From contig MHYJ01000026.1 of the NCBI GenBank assembly GCA_001828445.1, forward strand, positions 6,451 to 13,597: DNA of 7,147 nucleotides, read 5' to 3'. Each line of letters starts with the position of its first letter. Positions within the stretch are counted from its first letter, which is position 1. This stretch comes from Planctomycetes bacterium RBG_16_43_13 (GTDB lineage Bacteria; Planctomycetota; MHYJ01). The notes beneath the pieces were generated by a model. That model ran no database searches, was not told the DNA's origin, and saw only the letters and a program-made list of their open reading frames with translations. Position numbers and translations under genes: made by a program. Below, in pieces: positions 1-5,429 of this stretch.

Positions 1-10
1 TTTCGGTGCG

Positions 11-115
11 TACTGTAATACTGTATACTGTTATACTGTATACTGTTATATGTGTATACTGTAACTGTGTATACTGTAACTGTGTATACTGTAACTGTGT
101 ATACTGTAATACTGT
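11..115. repeat. 15-base-period tandem repeat block (TACTGT / GTATAC)
   Basis: The word TACTGT starts at 11, 19, 26, 34, 41, 57, 72, 87, 102 and 110. The palindrome GTATAC starts at 23, 38, 54, 69, 84 and 99, spaced 15, 16, 15, 15 and 15. The clearest part is four tandem copies of a 15-base unit (TGTGTATACTGTAAC) at 51-65, 66-80, 81-95 and 96-110, the last with one C-to-T change; two copies of a related 15-mer sit at 18-32 and 33-47. The block begins about 20 bases past the stop of the probable ribbon-helix-helix gene. It could be an operator array, a centromere-like site or an origin element; the sequence alone does not decide. Confidence 0.9.
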
Positions 116-136
116 AAACATATTGTTTTCATTGTA

Positions 137-679
137 CTATTTTTTGCAATATTCTTTCTCAAGCCAATCATGCTCTGATAAATCCTCGAAAAGTTTTCTT
201 ACTTTTTTGTTTTCTATGTCCTTATAATCGGAAAGTATCCATTGCTTGACTTCATCGTTTAATTCACGGAGGACGCCGATTACTAATTTTATCGCCCTAT
301 CGTATGTACATCTTTTGACTGCTGTCTCAACTTTTGCAATAATTGTTCGCCGAATCATCTCTTTTGTATCCGCTTCATCCATGTGTTGCAGGAACTTTTT
401 GACGATAGCATGATGGGATGAGTCCGGCAATTCCATCTCCTCTAACCATACCATATGGTAATGTTTTATGACGAAACCACGGATAACATCTGTTACATTT
501 TTTATTTCAGGACTTAACTTACTATCTACCACAGCTTGTAATAAAGCTATGTCTTCATCCTTAAATCTGACAGTTACAGGCGTACTATGCCCCTTCTTGT
601 CTGTTGATGCCGTGTCGTAAAACGTTCTGTGCTTATCCCATCGTACCTCGTTCTTGAAGCTACTCCTGACTTTTGCCAT
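137..679 (-). CDS. Probable ribbon-helix-helix DNA-binding protein (180 aa)
   Basis: No known family member is recognised by name. Residues 34-75 fit a ribbon-helix-helix fold: a short strand PVTVRF (34-39), a helix starting DEDIALL (41-54), a turn, then a second helix starting VTDVIRGF (62-74). This is the pattern of Arc/MetJ/CopG-type DNA-binding dimers. The N-terminal 33 residues are basic and polar, and the C-terminal 100 residues are charged and helical with no recognised motif. The ATG is supported by an AGGAGG Shine-Dalgarno nine bases upstream. It is the last gene seen in the operon, 18 bases after the coiled-coil gene, and is followed by the 15-base repeats, which are plausible targets for such a protein. 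The fold call rests on sequence pattern only; a non-regulatory DNA-binding role is also possible. Confidence 0.6.
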   Translation of the reverse strand: MAKVRSSFKNEVRWDKHRTFYDTASTDKKGHSTPVTVRFKDEDIALLQAVVDSKLSPEIKNVTDVIRGFVIKHYHMVWLEEMELPDSSHHAIVKKFLQHMDEADTKEMIRRTIIAKVETAVKRCTYDRAIKLVIGVLRELNDEVKQWILSDYKDIENKKVRKLFEDLSEHDWLEKEYCKK

Positions 680-697
680 AGTTATCGTCCTCCTATC

Positions 698-1762
698 TCA
701 TGACCAATCATCATCGTTATCAACAGGTTTATCAACAGCTTTATCAACAAACTTATCAGCCTCAACACCTGTCGTAATATAGTCTACTATATTTATCAAT
801 TTGTTTTTAACACCGTTCACGACAAACGATAACCGCTTGTCTAATATGTCCGGTAATTCAGATATGAGGACTTTAACATGACCTTGGAGGTGTAATAATT
901 TCTCCTTATCCGGCAATAACCTCGCCTGCCGTTCCGCTTCGATAACCGCTAACCGCTCGTTCTCAACCTTCCGTTCGGCTTCTCGTTTCATACGTTCCTC
1001 AAGCTCAATCCGTGTATTCTCAGCCGCTAATTCCTTCGCCTGCTCTAACTCAATCCGATGCAGGCGTTCACGTTCGGCATCTAACTTGGCCTGCTCAATA
1101 CGTGCCTTTTCACGCTCTATAATCTGCTGCTCGGATTTAATACGCTCAGCTTCGGCTTTCTGTATCTTATCCAGCTCCGCTAACCTGTCTCGTTCTGACT
1201 GCTGTTCTGCCGCTACCTTTGCTAATCTTTCCGCCTCGGCTTGCCGTAATCTCTCGGCTTCCTGTAATTGTGCCTGCTCTGTCTCAAACTGTACCCGTGA
1301 TCGTTCGGCCATGTTATTAAACTCTATATCCGACATAGTTTCTAATCTGGATGCGTCAAATCCTTGCCTATAACTTGATAAGATATTTATACGATTCTGT
1401 AACTGCTCTTTCGCAATACGTTCAGCCTCTTGCTTGATACGCTCTTTTTCTTTGTCTATTACGTCTTCCTGTGTTTGCAAATGCGTTTCTATAGGCTCAA
1501 GAAGTGTTGTGATACGTTTCGCTTCAGCGTCAATAGAACGACCGAACCGGAGACTGTCCTCCTTTAATTCCTTACGCTTTTTTTCTACCTCGACACGTTT
1601 ACCCTTGATCGTCAACCTGGCCTCTTTAACAGCTTTATAGCCATCTTTATCGTCTAAGCCAGATACAGTGAGTGTCATATAATCCTTATTCCATTGAGCT
1701 ATTACCGCATCGGCTACGTCAAATTTCTTTAATTCCGACTGAATGTAATTTTCGTTTTCCAT
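698..1762 (-). CDS. Phage coiled-coil protein, DUF1351-like (354 aa)
   Basis: A very charged helical protein. After a short N-terminal part, residues about 40-120 contain the run VEVEKKRKELKED and the phrase TTLLEPIETHL followed by KEKERIKQEAE, which resembles the layout of phage coiled-coil proteins such as DUF1351, common beside phage recombination genes. Residues about 155-285 are a second long Glu/Lys/Arg/Ala-rich coiled coil with repeated AERL and AER words. The C-terminus carries a four-residue repeat (VDK type, from 717-761) and ends in an acidic, aromatic tail, NDDDWS, recalling SSB C-terminal tips. Its ATG overlaps the previous stop as TAATG, with an AAAGGAAA Shine-Dalgarno upstream, so translation is probably coupled. 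The function is unknown; a scaffold or accessory factor for the recombination proteins is an inference from position. Confidence 0.75.
   Translation of the reverse strand: MENENYIQSELKKFDVADAVIAQWNKDYMTLTVSGLDDKDGYKAVKEARLTIKGKRVEVEKKRKELKEDSLRFGRSIDAEAKRITTLLEPIETHLQTQEDVIDKEKERIKQEAERIAKEQLQNRINILSSYRQGFDASRLETMSDIEFNNMAERSRVQFETEQAQLQEAERLRQAEAERLAKVAAEQQSERDRLAELDKIQKAEAERIKSEQQIIEREKARIEQAKLDAERERLHRIELEQAKELAAENTRIELEERMKREAERKVENERLAVIEAERQARLLPDKEKLLHLQGHVKVLISELPDILDKRLSFVVNGVKNKLINIVDYITTGVEADKFVDKAVDKPVDNDDDWS
717..761. repeat. Four 12-base repeats (TTATCAACA) within the coiled-coil gene
   Basis: On the plus strand TTATCAACA occurs at 717-725, 729-737 and 741-749, with a variant TTATCAGCC at 753-761, spaced exactly 12 bases apart. 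They encode the VDK-type repeats at the C-terminus of the coiled-coil protein. Each perfect copy differs by one base from the DnaA-box consensus TTATCCACA. The simplest reading is a protein-level repeat. Confidence 0.8.
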
Positions 1763-2058
1763 TATGATTTCCTTTCATATATCGCCTCATACGTCTCCAT
1801 ATCTATTTGCTGGTGATACTTCTGTAACATCCTGTATGCCTGCCTTGCTTCCTGATCTGTCAAATTCTCCATTTCCAGTGAGGCTATATAATCCCCCAGT
1901 TCGCTGTCATAGCGATTAAATCCTATACTGTCTAAATCTTTAGACCAGCTACCCCATCGGGTATCACGGGATAATTGACGGCAGGCTTCCATAATAGCCG
2001 TCTTCTGCTCTGCTAATATATCATCCTGACATATCGTAGTCCTTGGATATATCTTCAC
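1762..2058 (-). CDS. Small conserved-looking phage protein of unknown function (98 aa; 108 aa from the upstream ATG)
   Basis: No family recognised. The protein is soluble, with a W-G-S-W-S-K stretch in the middle and a helical C-terminal half containing LTDQEARQAYRML followed by KYHQQ, a pattern often seen in small phage proteins next to helicase or nuclease genes. I prefer the GTG start at 2058, which overlaps the ERCC4-type nuclease stop as GTGA and follows a G-rich purine tract. The ATG at 2088 lies 34 bases inside the nuclease gene and has no visible Shine-Dalgarno. The frame is -1 relative to the nuclease, and the overlap contains a G7 run that matches a -1 slippery heptamer, so the protein might also be made as a C-terminal extension of the nuclease. 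The stop overlaps the next start (TAATG). Confidence 0.7.
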   Translation of the reverse strand: MKIYPRTTICQDDILAEQKTAIMEACRQLSRDTRWGSWSKDLDSIGFNRYDSELGDYIASLEMENLTDQEARQAYRMLQKYHQQIDMETYEAIYERKS

Positions 2059-2561
2059 AACTCGCCCCCCCTCTTTAAAAGGAAACATTTTACCAGATGC
2101 CGCAATATCCAGTTCTGCGCCGCATCCCGGTCTTTAGCGAAATATATCGGGAGTCTATACCGGATACATATAGATACCAGTGTCCCCTTGATGCTTTCCG
2201 GGTGCATGGCGGAATACATGGTATTGGCACTGATTACATGTTCCTCAGTCGCCTCAATGACTAATGCTGCCCAAGAGTAGCCCTTCAGCCGTAATAACTC
2301 CCGCTTAAACCGTTCCCTGCCATTGCCGATAGACCCGTAGAAATCATTCAAACCCTTTCGCTCAATGGCGATGGAATCCTCAAAACCTTTAACGGAATAA
2401 TCACCGGCAATGAGAGTATCCCGGACGAACAATAAGCCCTTAGGCGGCTTAGATAAGAACAACGCTGATTGCTCACGGGTATCAACGACAAGCACGAAGC
2501 CCTCCGGTATATTTAACTGACCGGAAGACTTCACCTTGCGTATAGTCGGTCGGATAATCAA
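2055..2561 (-). CDS. ERCC4/XPF-family nuclease (168 aa)
   Basis: This is the nuclease core of the XPF/Mus81 family, which cuts branched DNA in a metal-dependent way. Visible motifs are VVDTREQ (25-31, Asp27), AGDYS (Asp54), and IERKGLNDF (66-74), giving the family signature GD...ERKxxxD with Glu67, Arg68, Lys69 and Asp73. A later RERFKREL (about residues 86-93) matches the helix that follows in this family. It has no C-terminal helix-hairpin-helix domain, so specificity may come from a partner. It probably resolves or trims recombination or replication intermediates, in keeping with the SSB-like and ATPase neighbours. The start codon is TTG, two bases after the SSB-like stop with an AAGG about nine bases upstream; an in-frame GTG nine codons later is an alternative. 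It ends in a G7 run just before its stop. Confidence 0.85.
   Translation of the reverse strand: MIIRPTIRKVKSSGQLNIPEGFVLVVDTREQSALFLSKPPKGLLFVRDTLIAGDYSVKGFEDSIAIERKGLNDFYGSIGNGRERFKRELLRLKGYSWAALVIEATEEHVISANTMYSAMHPESIKGTLVSICIRYRLPIYFAKDRDAAQNWILRHLVKCFLLKRGGEL
2064..2070 (-). other. Possible -1 slippery site G GGG GGC at the nuclease/small-gene overlap
   Basis: The nuclease frame reads AGG GGG GGC GAG TTG TGA. The heptamer G GGG GGC has the X XXY YYZ form, and slipping back one base moves ribosomes into the CGA GTT GTG AAG frame of the next gene. That would give one fused nuclease-plus-small-protein product. The tract (seven C on the plus strand, 2065-2071) could instead be only a ribosome-binding purine run or a place prone to sequencing indels. 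Confidence 0.35.
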
Positions 2562-2563
2562 TC

Positions 2564-3079
2564 CTACCAGCCTTCAGGCTCAACAGTAGCAGCAGCGGCA
2601 GTGACAGGTTTGGCAATGTTGGCCCTACCCTTACCCTCCGACGGCTTAATCCCTACGACATTAGCGTTCACCTTATCCTTGTATGTCTCATGCGCAACTT
2701 CTACAAATAATGGCTTTCCGGGGAGTTTTGCAGAAAACCAAAGCAGGAACTTCTCGGAATTAATCACTGCATCGTCTACGCCCTCTTCTACGTCAATCTT
2801 TTTTTCCTTGAGTAATACCGGTGCAAGGCCGGAGGCGCAAAGTACATCAATCATTTTCCGTGCGCCAAAGGTCGTACCAATCGGGCAGAATATGGATAGT
2901 TTAGGGTCTGTATCCCCTTCGAGGATTAGCGGTATCTGTAACGATTTCTTATCCTTAGGATTACCATCCTTGTCCTTGTCCAATACCATGATTCCATCAC
3001 CTATTACTACATTGTGCCAACCAGCATCTACTAATTTAAAATCCCATCTTGCTTCCCCTGTTGTTTTGATAATTGCCAT
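2564..3079 (-). CDS. Phage SSB-like protein, DUF669-like (171 aa)
   Basis: The probable role is to coat single-stranded phage DNA for recombination and replication. The N-terminal 150 residues alternate short beta strands and loops: GWHNVVIGDG (20-29), a K/D-rich hairpin, LQIPLIL, then KMIDVLCASGL, then a late strand pair around KPLFVEVAHE. This layout resembles the DUF669-type phage SSB-like family that sits beside Sak4/AAA ATPases. A low-complexity Ala/Pro/Lys linker leads to an acidic, aromatic end, VEPEGW, like the protein-binding tips of bacterial SSBs. The ATG has a clear AGGAGG about eight bases upstream, and a candidate promoter (3110-3137) lies just before it, so it may be expressed separately from the upstream ATPase. 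The family assignment is by pattern; the SSB role is supported mainly by context. Confidence 0.65.
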   Translation of the reverse strand: MAIIKTTGEARWDFKLVDAGWHNVVIGDGIMVLDKDKDGNPKDKKSLQIPLILEGDTDPKLSIFCPIGTTFGARKMIDVLCASGLAPVLLKEKKIDVEEGVDDAVINSEKFLLWFSAKLPGKPLFVEVAHETYKDKVNANVVGIKPSEGKGRANIAKPVTAAAATVEPEGW

Positions 3080-3109
3080 GAAATTAATCCTCCTGAGTTA
3101 ATAGTTAAT

Positions 3110-3137
3110 AGTATAATACCTGTTGATTAATTGTTAA
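3110..3137 (-). promoter_or_regulatory. Candidate sigma70-type promoter before the SSB-like gene
   Basis: On the minus strand TTAACA (3132-3137) is followed by a 16-base spacer and TATACT (3110-3115), each 5/6 to consensus. Upstream, runs of T/A repeat every 11 bases (3138-3164), resembling an UP element. Transcription would start near 3103 and give a leader of about 25 bases with the AGGAGG site. GTTAATA words cover the -35 (3133-3139) and the -10/start region (3097-3103 and 3104-3110). Confidence 0.55.
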
Positions 3138-3197
3138 TAAAACTGTAACAAAACTGTTAATAAACCCTACAACTACCCTATAACTATTCTACAACTT
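3120..3197. repeat. Seven direct repeats with 11-base period (iteron-like)
   Basis: Read on the plus strand: CTGTTGATTAA (3120-3130), one base, TGTTAATAAAA (3132-3142), CTGTAACAAAA (3143-3153), CTGTTAATAAA (3154-3164), CCCTACAACTA (3165-3175), CCCTATAACTA (3176-3186), TTCTACAACTT (3187-3197). The first four share a CTGTTAATAAA-like form and the last three a CCCTACAACTA-like form. The array fills the largest gap inside the operon and runs into the last codons of the ATPase gene. One repeat per helical turn places all sites, and the A-tracts, on one DNA face, as in regulator or initiator binding sites and bent DNA. Confidence 0.7.
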
Positions 3198-3974
3198 AAG
3201 TATCTTGGCAAAGTCCAGCGGGCCTATCGGCTTCCTGTCCCGCTTGCCTGTCCATTTAGATACATAGCTGCCGTCCCCGTCAAATGATACTATTGGCGGG
3301 TAAACCTTTTCTCCTGCATCGTTCGTCCGGCCTTCCACTAATCCTATGGCATCGAAATAACTCGGCGCATTAGTTGGGAAATCCGCCCCGATAAATGCCG
3401 GACATGCAGCCAGTGCCCTGTTCCACTTAGGACTCTCTGATACCAGGGCTATGACGACAACTACCACTCCCTGCTGAGATATTGTCCCTAATAGTTTCAT
3501 GACACGTTTCATCAGGCTGGATAAACTGCCAAATGCCGCCTGGTCTTTTCTCGTCATATCCACTAATTTACGTTCCGTTCTTTTCGCATCCTTAAATATT
3601 CCGGCATCATAGGTCTGATCCTCTATGTCCTGAGAGAGCTTTACATTCATCCAATAAGACGCCGAATCAAACAGGATGGATTTATACTCATGGGATTCCA
3701 TTTTCGCTTCCCCGTCAAGAAATTCTATTAAATCCTCGAATGACTCAGGTACCGAAAACTTTATCCCAATTTCTCCGTCTTTAGGGTGCAACCAGTCCGG
3801 TGCAACTACCTTACCAAGTGCGACAAGAGCCGTTAGCGGGTTCCTCGGCTCGGTCTGAATAACCTGTATCGGCTGAGGCAGTGTCGCTATGGAGCTGGCT
3901 GACTTACCCTCTCCTGTAGGGCCGTAGATCAGGAACATTCGTCCATAATTATTACTTACGCTTATCTCCTTCAT
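3189..3974 (-). CDS. P-loop ATPase, RecA-fold Sak4/AAA_24-like phage recombination protein (261 aa)
   Basis: Walker A is GPTGEGKS (18-25, Lys24, Ser25). Walker B is SILFDSAS (99-106, Asp103). A buried strand GVVVVVIALVSES fits the later core strand of RecA-like proteins, and the chain ends after a C-terminal basic stretch (KWTGKRDRK). Length and layout fit the shortened RecA/Rad51-core phage proteins (Sak4, AAA_24) that work with a phage SSB in strand annealing. I place the start at 3974: its ATG overlaps the nuclease stop as ATGA and has an almost perfect Shine-Dalgarno (3982-3992) seven bases upstream. The frame is open to an ATG at 4067, but that would add 31 residues inside the nuclease gene. 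The neighbours, PD-(D/E)XK nuclease upstream and SSB-like protein downstream, are the usual partners of such ATPases. Confidence 0.85.
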   Translation of the reverse strand: MKEISVSNNYGRMFLIYGPTGEGKSASSIATLPQPIQVIQTEPRNPLTALVALGKVVAPDWLHPKDGEIGIKFSVPESFEDLIEFLDGEAKMESHEYKSILFDSASYWMNVKLSQDIEDQTYDAGIFKDAKRTERKLVDMTRKDQAAFGSLSSLMKRVMKLLGTISQQGVVVVVIALVSESPKWNRALAACPAFIGADFPTNAPSYFDAIGLVEGRTNDAGEKVYPPIVSFDGDGSYVSKWTGKRDRKPIGPLDFAKILKL

Positions 3975-4924
3975 TCTTCTTTCACCTCCTTTCTGTAATA
4001 GATTAGATCGCTCATGCCGCCCGTCTCGCATGCCGACATATATTGGCATGGAGTCGGTATCAGGCATTGAGATTCGTTCTTATAGAAACATTTACGCTTA
4101 ATGGCAAGTCTTCTCTCGTGCATAATATGTCTGTATCGCTCCAATACTTCGGGCAAGTCAAATTCCGTCCTATAAAACCTTTTTCCGAACGTATTTTTTT
4201 CAGGGTCGTAACCAGTAAAGTAATGGCTTGGCCGCTTCTTAATATCCTCGTCTATACGATTAAGTAGTCCGTCTATGCTCTCGTTCTTACCCTGCTTTAA
4301 TTCCGGCACTCTGATCACCATCATGTTAGCGTACCGGAGGGCCTCATCCGTCATGAAATACGTCGCTAACTGAGATTGCAGGAAATGCGGGGAAGTATAA
4401 TAGTCGGGTCGGGCAGATACCTTGACCTCGCTGAAATGATCGGGGTATAACAGGTCTATTACCCCGTGTATTTCAGGGGAATCTATGGGGTTTAGAACAA
4501 AGCGGTACTCTGATAGGGGACTGCCCCAATCCATGTGAGATAGGCGATCGGTGAATATTCCAACAATACCCCGTTCCTTTTCCTCATCTTCAGAGAAATA
4601 GTCGTTTAAGTCTATAGAGCCTGTATTTTTTAATATTGACTCTAACGCCTTGTGTACCGCAGACCCCAACCTCATGGCTCGTGGTTTCATAAGAGGCAGT
4701 ACGTCCCAGCCATCAAGGTAGGTGTATTCATAGAGTTTCTTACACTTCATAAATACATTGGCTTGGGATACTGAGAGCTGACCGTAAAAGAAATATTCAT
4801 AGACTGGACATTTGAACATATCCGGCAAGCGGCAGAACCCGCCAATGGCGTCAGACTGGAACTCACAACCGGTATCACCTTGAACGTATCTATCACATAT
4901 CTCTATTGGAGTTAATTGTTTCAT
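3971..4924 (-). CDS. RecB/Cas4-like PD-(D/E)XK nuclease with Fe-S cysteines (317 aa)
   Basis: A PDDEXK_1-type exonuclease, probably processing DNA ends for recombination. Catalytic residues are His91 (RLGSAVHKALE), Asp157 (HGVIDLLY), Glu166 and Lys168 (SEVKVS), with the QxxxY motif at Gln185/Tyr189. Cys61, in SVSQANVFMKCKKLY, stands where the first cysteine of the AddB/Cas4 4Fe-4S cluster lies, and Cys287, Cys293 and Cys299 (spacing x5, x5 rather than the usual x2, x5) can supply the others. An extra N-terminal part holds Cys10, Cys20, Cys31 and Cys39, a possible second metal site. The ATG follows the zinc-protein stop by five bases with a GGAG 11 bases upstream, and the end overlaps the ATPase gene. 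It is not a CRISPR Cas4 here: no array or cas gene is present. Confidence 0.87.
   Translation of the reverse strand: MKQLTPIEICDRYVQGDTGCEFQSDAIGGFCRLPDMFKCPVYEYFFYGQLSVSQANVFMKCKKLYEYTYLDGWDVLPLMKPRAMRLGSAVHKALESILKNTGSIDLNDYFSEDEEKERGIVGIFTDRLSHMDWGSPLSEYRFVLNPIDSPEIHGVIDLLYPDHFSEVKVSARPDYYTSPHFLQSQLATYFMTDEALRYANMMVIRVPELKQGKNESIDGLLNRIDEDIKKRPSHYFTGYDPEKNTFGKRFYRTEFDLPEVLERYRHIMHERRLAIKRKCFYKNESQCLIPTPCQYMSACETGGMSDLIYYRKEVKEE
3982..3992 (-). promoter_or_regulatory. Near-perfect Shine-Dalgarno that fixes the ATPase start
   Basis: AAAGGAGGTGA on the minus strand matches almost the full anti-SD sequence and lies seven bases before the ATG at 3974. It lies within the last codons of the nuclease gene and argues against the longer start at 4067. 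Confidence 0.85.
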
Positions 4925-4929
4925 CTACG

Positions 4930-5145
4930 TCACGGCTCCAGGTTACGGCTAATTAATATAACTTCAAGTTCTGATAAACAATCTTTACAGAAATTCTTAT
5001 TTCCGATCTTTGTTTCAGCCTGGCAGATATACCCATATTCCTTCTGCCATTGCTGATATAATTTCTTATTCATTGCCGGCCCGATACCCTTCGGGATCAT
5101 GTTCCGGTCACAGAAGAAACACGTAGCTACTTTCATGATCTCCAT
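4930..5145 (-). CDS. Small zinc-ribbon-like protein (71 aa)
   Basis: No family recognised by name. The protein has CFFC (Cys9, Cys12) near the N-terminus and CKDC (Cys53, Cys56) near the C-terminus, with one more cysteine at 41. Two CxxC pairs about 40 residues apart are typical of a single zinc site in small DNA-, RNA- or protein-binding phage proteins. Between them is a helical, aromatic part (KKLYQQWQKEYGY). The ATG is three bases after the previous stop, and its Shine-Dalgarno is the GAG GAG GAG that encodes the last three glutamates of the previous protein, so the two genes are probably translationally coupled. An in-frame ATG three codons later is less well placed. The role is unknown. 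Confidence 0.75.
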   Translation of the reverse strand: MEIMKVATCFFCDRNMIPKGIGPAMNKKLYQQWQKEYGYICQAETKIGNKNFCKDCLSELEVILISRNLEP

Positions 5146-5148
5146 GAT

Positions 5149-5364
5149 TTACTCCTCCTCTTTACAGATTTTCAATAGTGCATCAACGACTATTTTTTGG
5201 GAATTAAATAATTGTGTGAGGTTTAACAATCCCTGCGCCACCTTATCAATAGTCTCAAGTGTTACCTTGTCCCAAATTACTTGATTATGGGATTCAAAGT
5301 TACAATCACTAATTACTGTCCCTATTGGTGCTGACAACGATTTCTTAATCTTTTTCTTCTCCAT
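5149..5364 (-). CDS. Small phage protein of unknown function (71 aa)
   Basis: First gene of the recombination operon. The N-terminus is lysine-rich (MEKKKIKKSL); the C-terminal half is an amphipathic helical stretch (LETIDKVAQGLLNLTQLF, 37-54) that could form a dimer or bind a partner. No catalytic or metal motif is visible and I do not recognise the family. The ATG has AAGGAGC six bases upstream. The coding sequence ends in GAG GAG GAG TAA, which doubles as the ribosome-binding site of the zinc-binding gene. It begins 26 bases after the intrinsic terminator, so its expression should depend on read-through of that terminator; no separate promoter is visible between the two. Confidence 0.7.
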   Translation of the reverse strand: MEKKKIKKSLSAPIGTVISDCNFESHNQVIWDKVTLETIDKVAQGLLNLTQLFNSQKIVVDALLKICKEEE

Positions 5365-5390
5365 GCTTGCTCCTTCTATTGTGGGAAATT

Positions 5391-5429
5391 AAAAAGGCCA
5401 GCCACGGGATGTTACTCCCGTAGCCAGCC
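5391..5429 (-). terminator. Intrinsic terminator upstream of the recombination operon
   Basis: In minus-strand RNA a 14-base arm (5429-5416, GGCUGGCUACGGGA) pairs with a 14-base arm (5409-5396, UCCCGUGGCUGGCC) around the loop GUAACA, followed by five U (5395-5391) then AAUUU. Eleven pairs are Watson-Crick and three are G-U. In the opposite strand those three become C-A or A-C mismatches, so the stem is built for minus-strand RNA. It ends the tail-spike side or the leader RNA before the gene starting at 5364. Confidence 0.85.

Noticed and set aside
11..115. CRISPR array
   Set aside because: Units are 15 bases and directly adjacent with no unique spacers, and no cas genes are present; the Cas4-like nuclease belongs to a phage recombination operon.
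6..227. Plus-strand frame with a repeated VYCNC-type peptide
   Set aside because: It is only the 15-base repeat read as five codons per unit, followed by sequence antisense to the 180-residue gene. No ribosome-binding site is seen.
1086..1640. Two serine/cysteine-rich plus-strand frames (1086-1373 and 1434-1640)
   Set aside because: They are antisense to the Glu/Lys/Ala-rich coiled coil, which commonly leaves open Ser/Cys-rich frames on the other strand.
2601..3101. Plus-strand open frame of 166 codons opposite the SSB-like gene
   Set aside because: The minus strand has a gene with a strong Shine-Dalgarno, phage-like composition and operon context. The plus-strand product has no recognisable motif.
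3975..4067. 31-residue N-terminal extension of the ATPase
   Set aside because: It lies inside the nuclease gene, while the start at 3974 has an excellent Shine-Dalgarno and an ATGA overlap.
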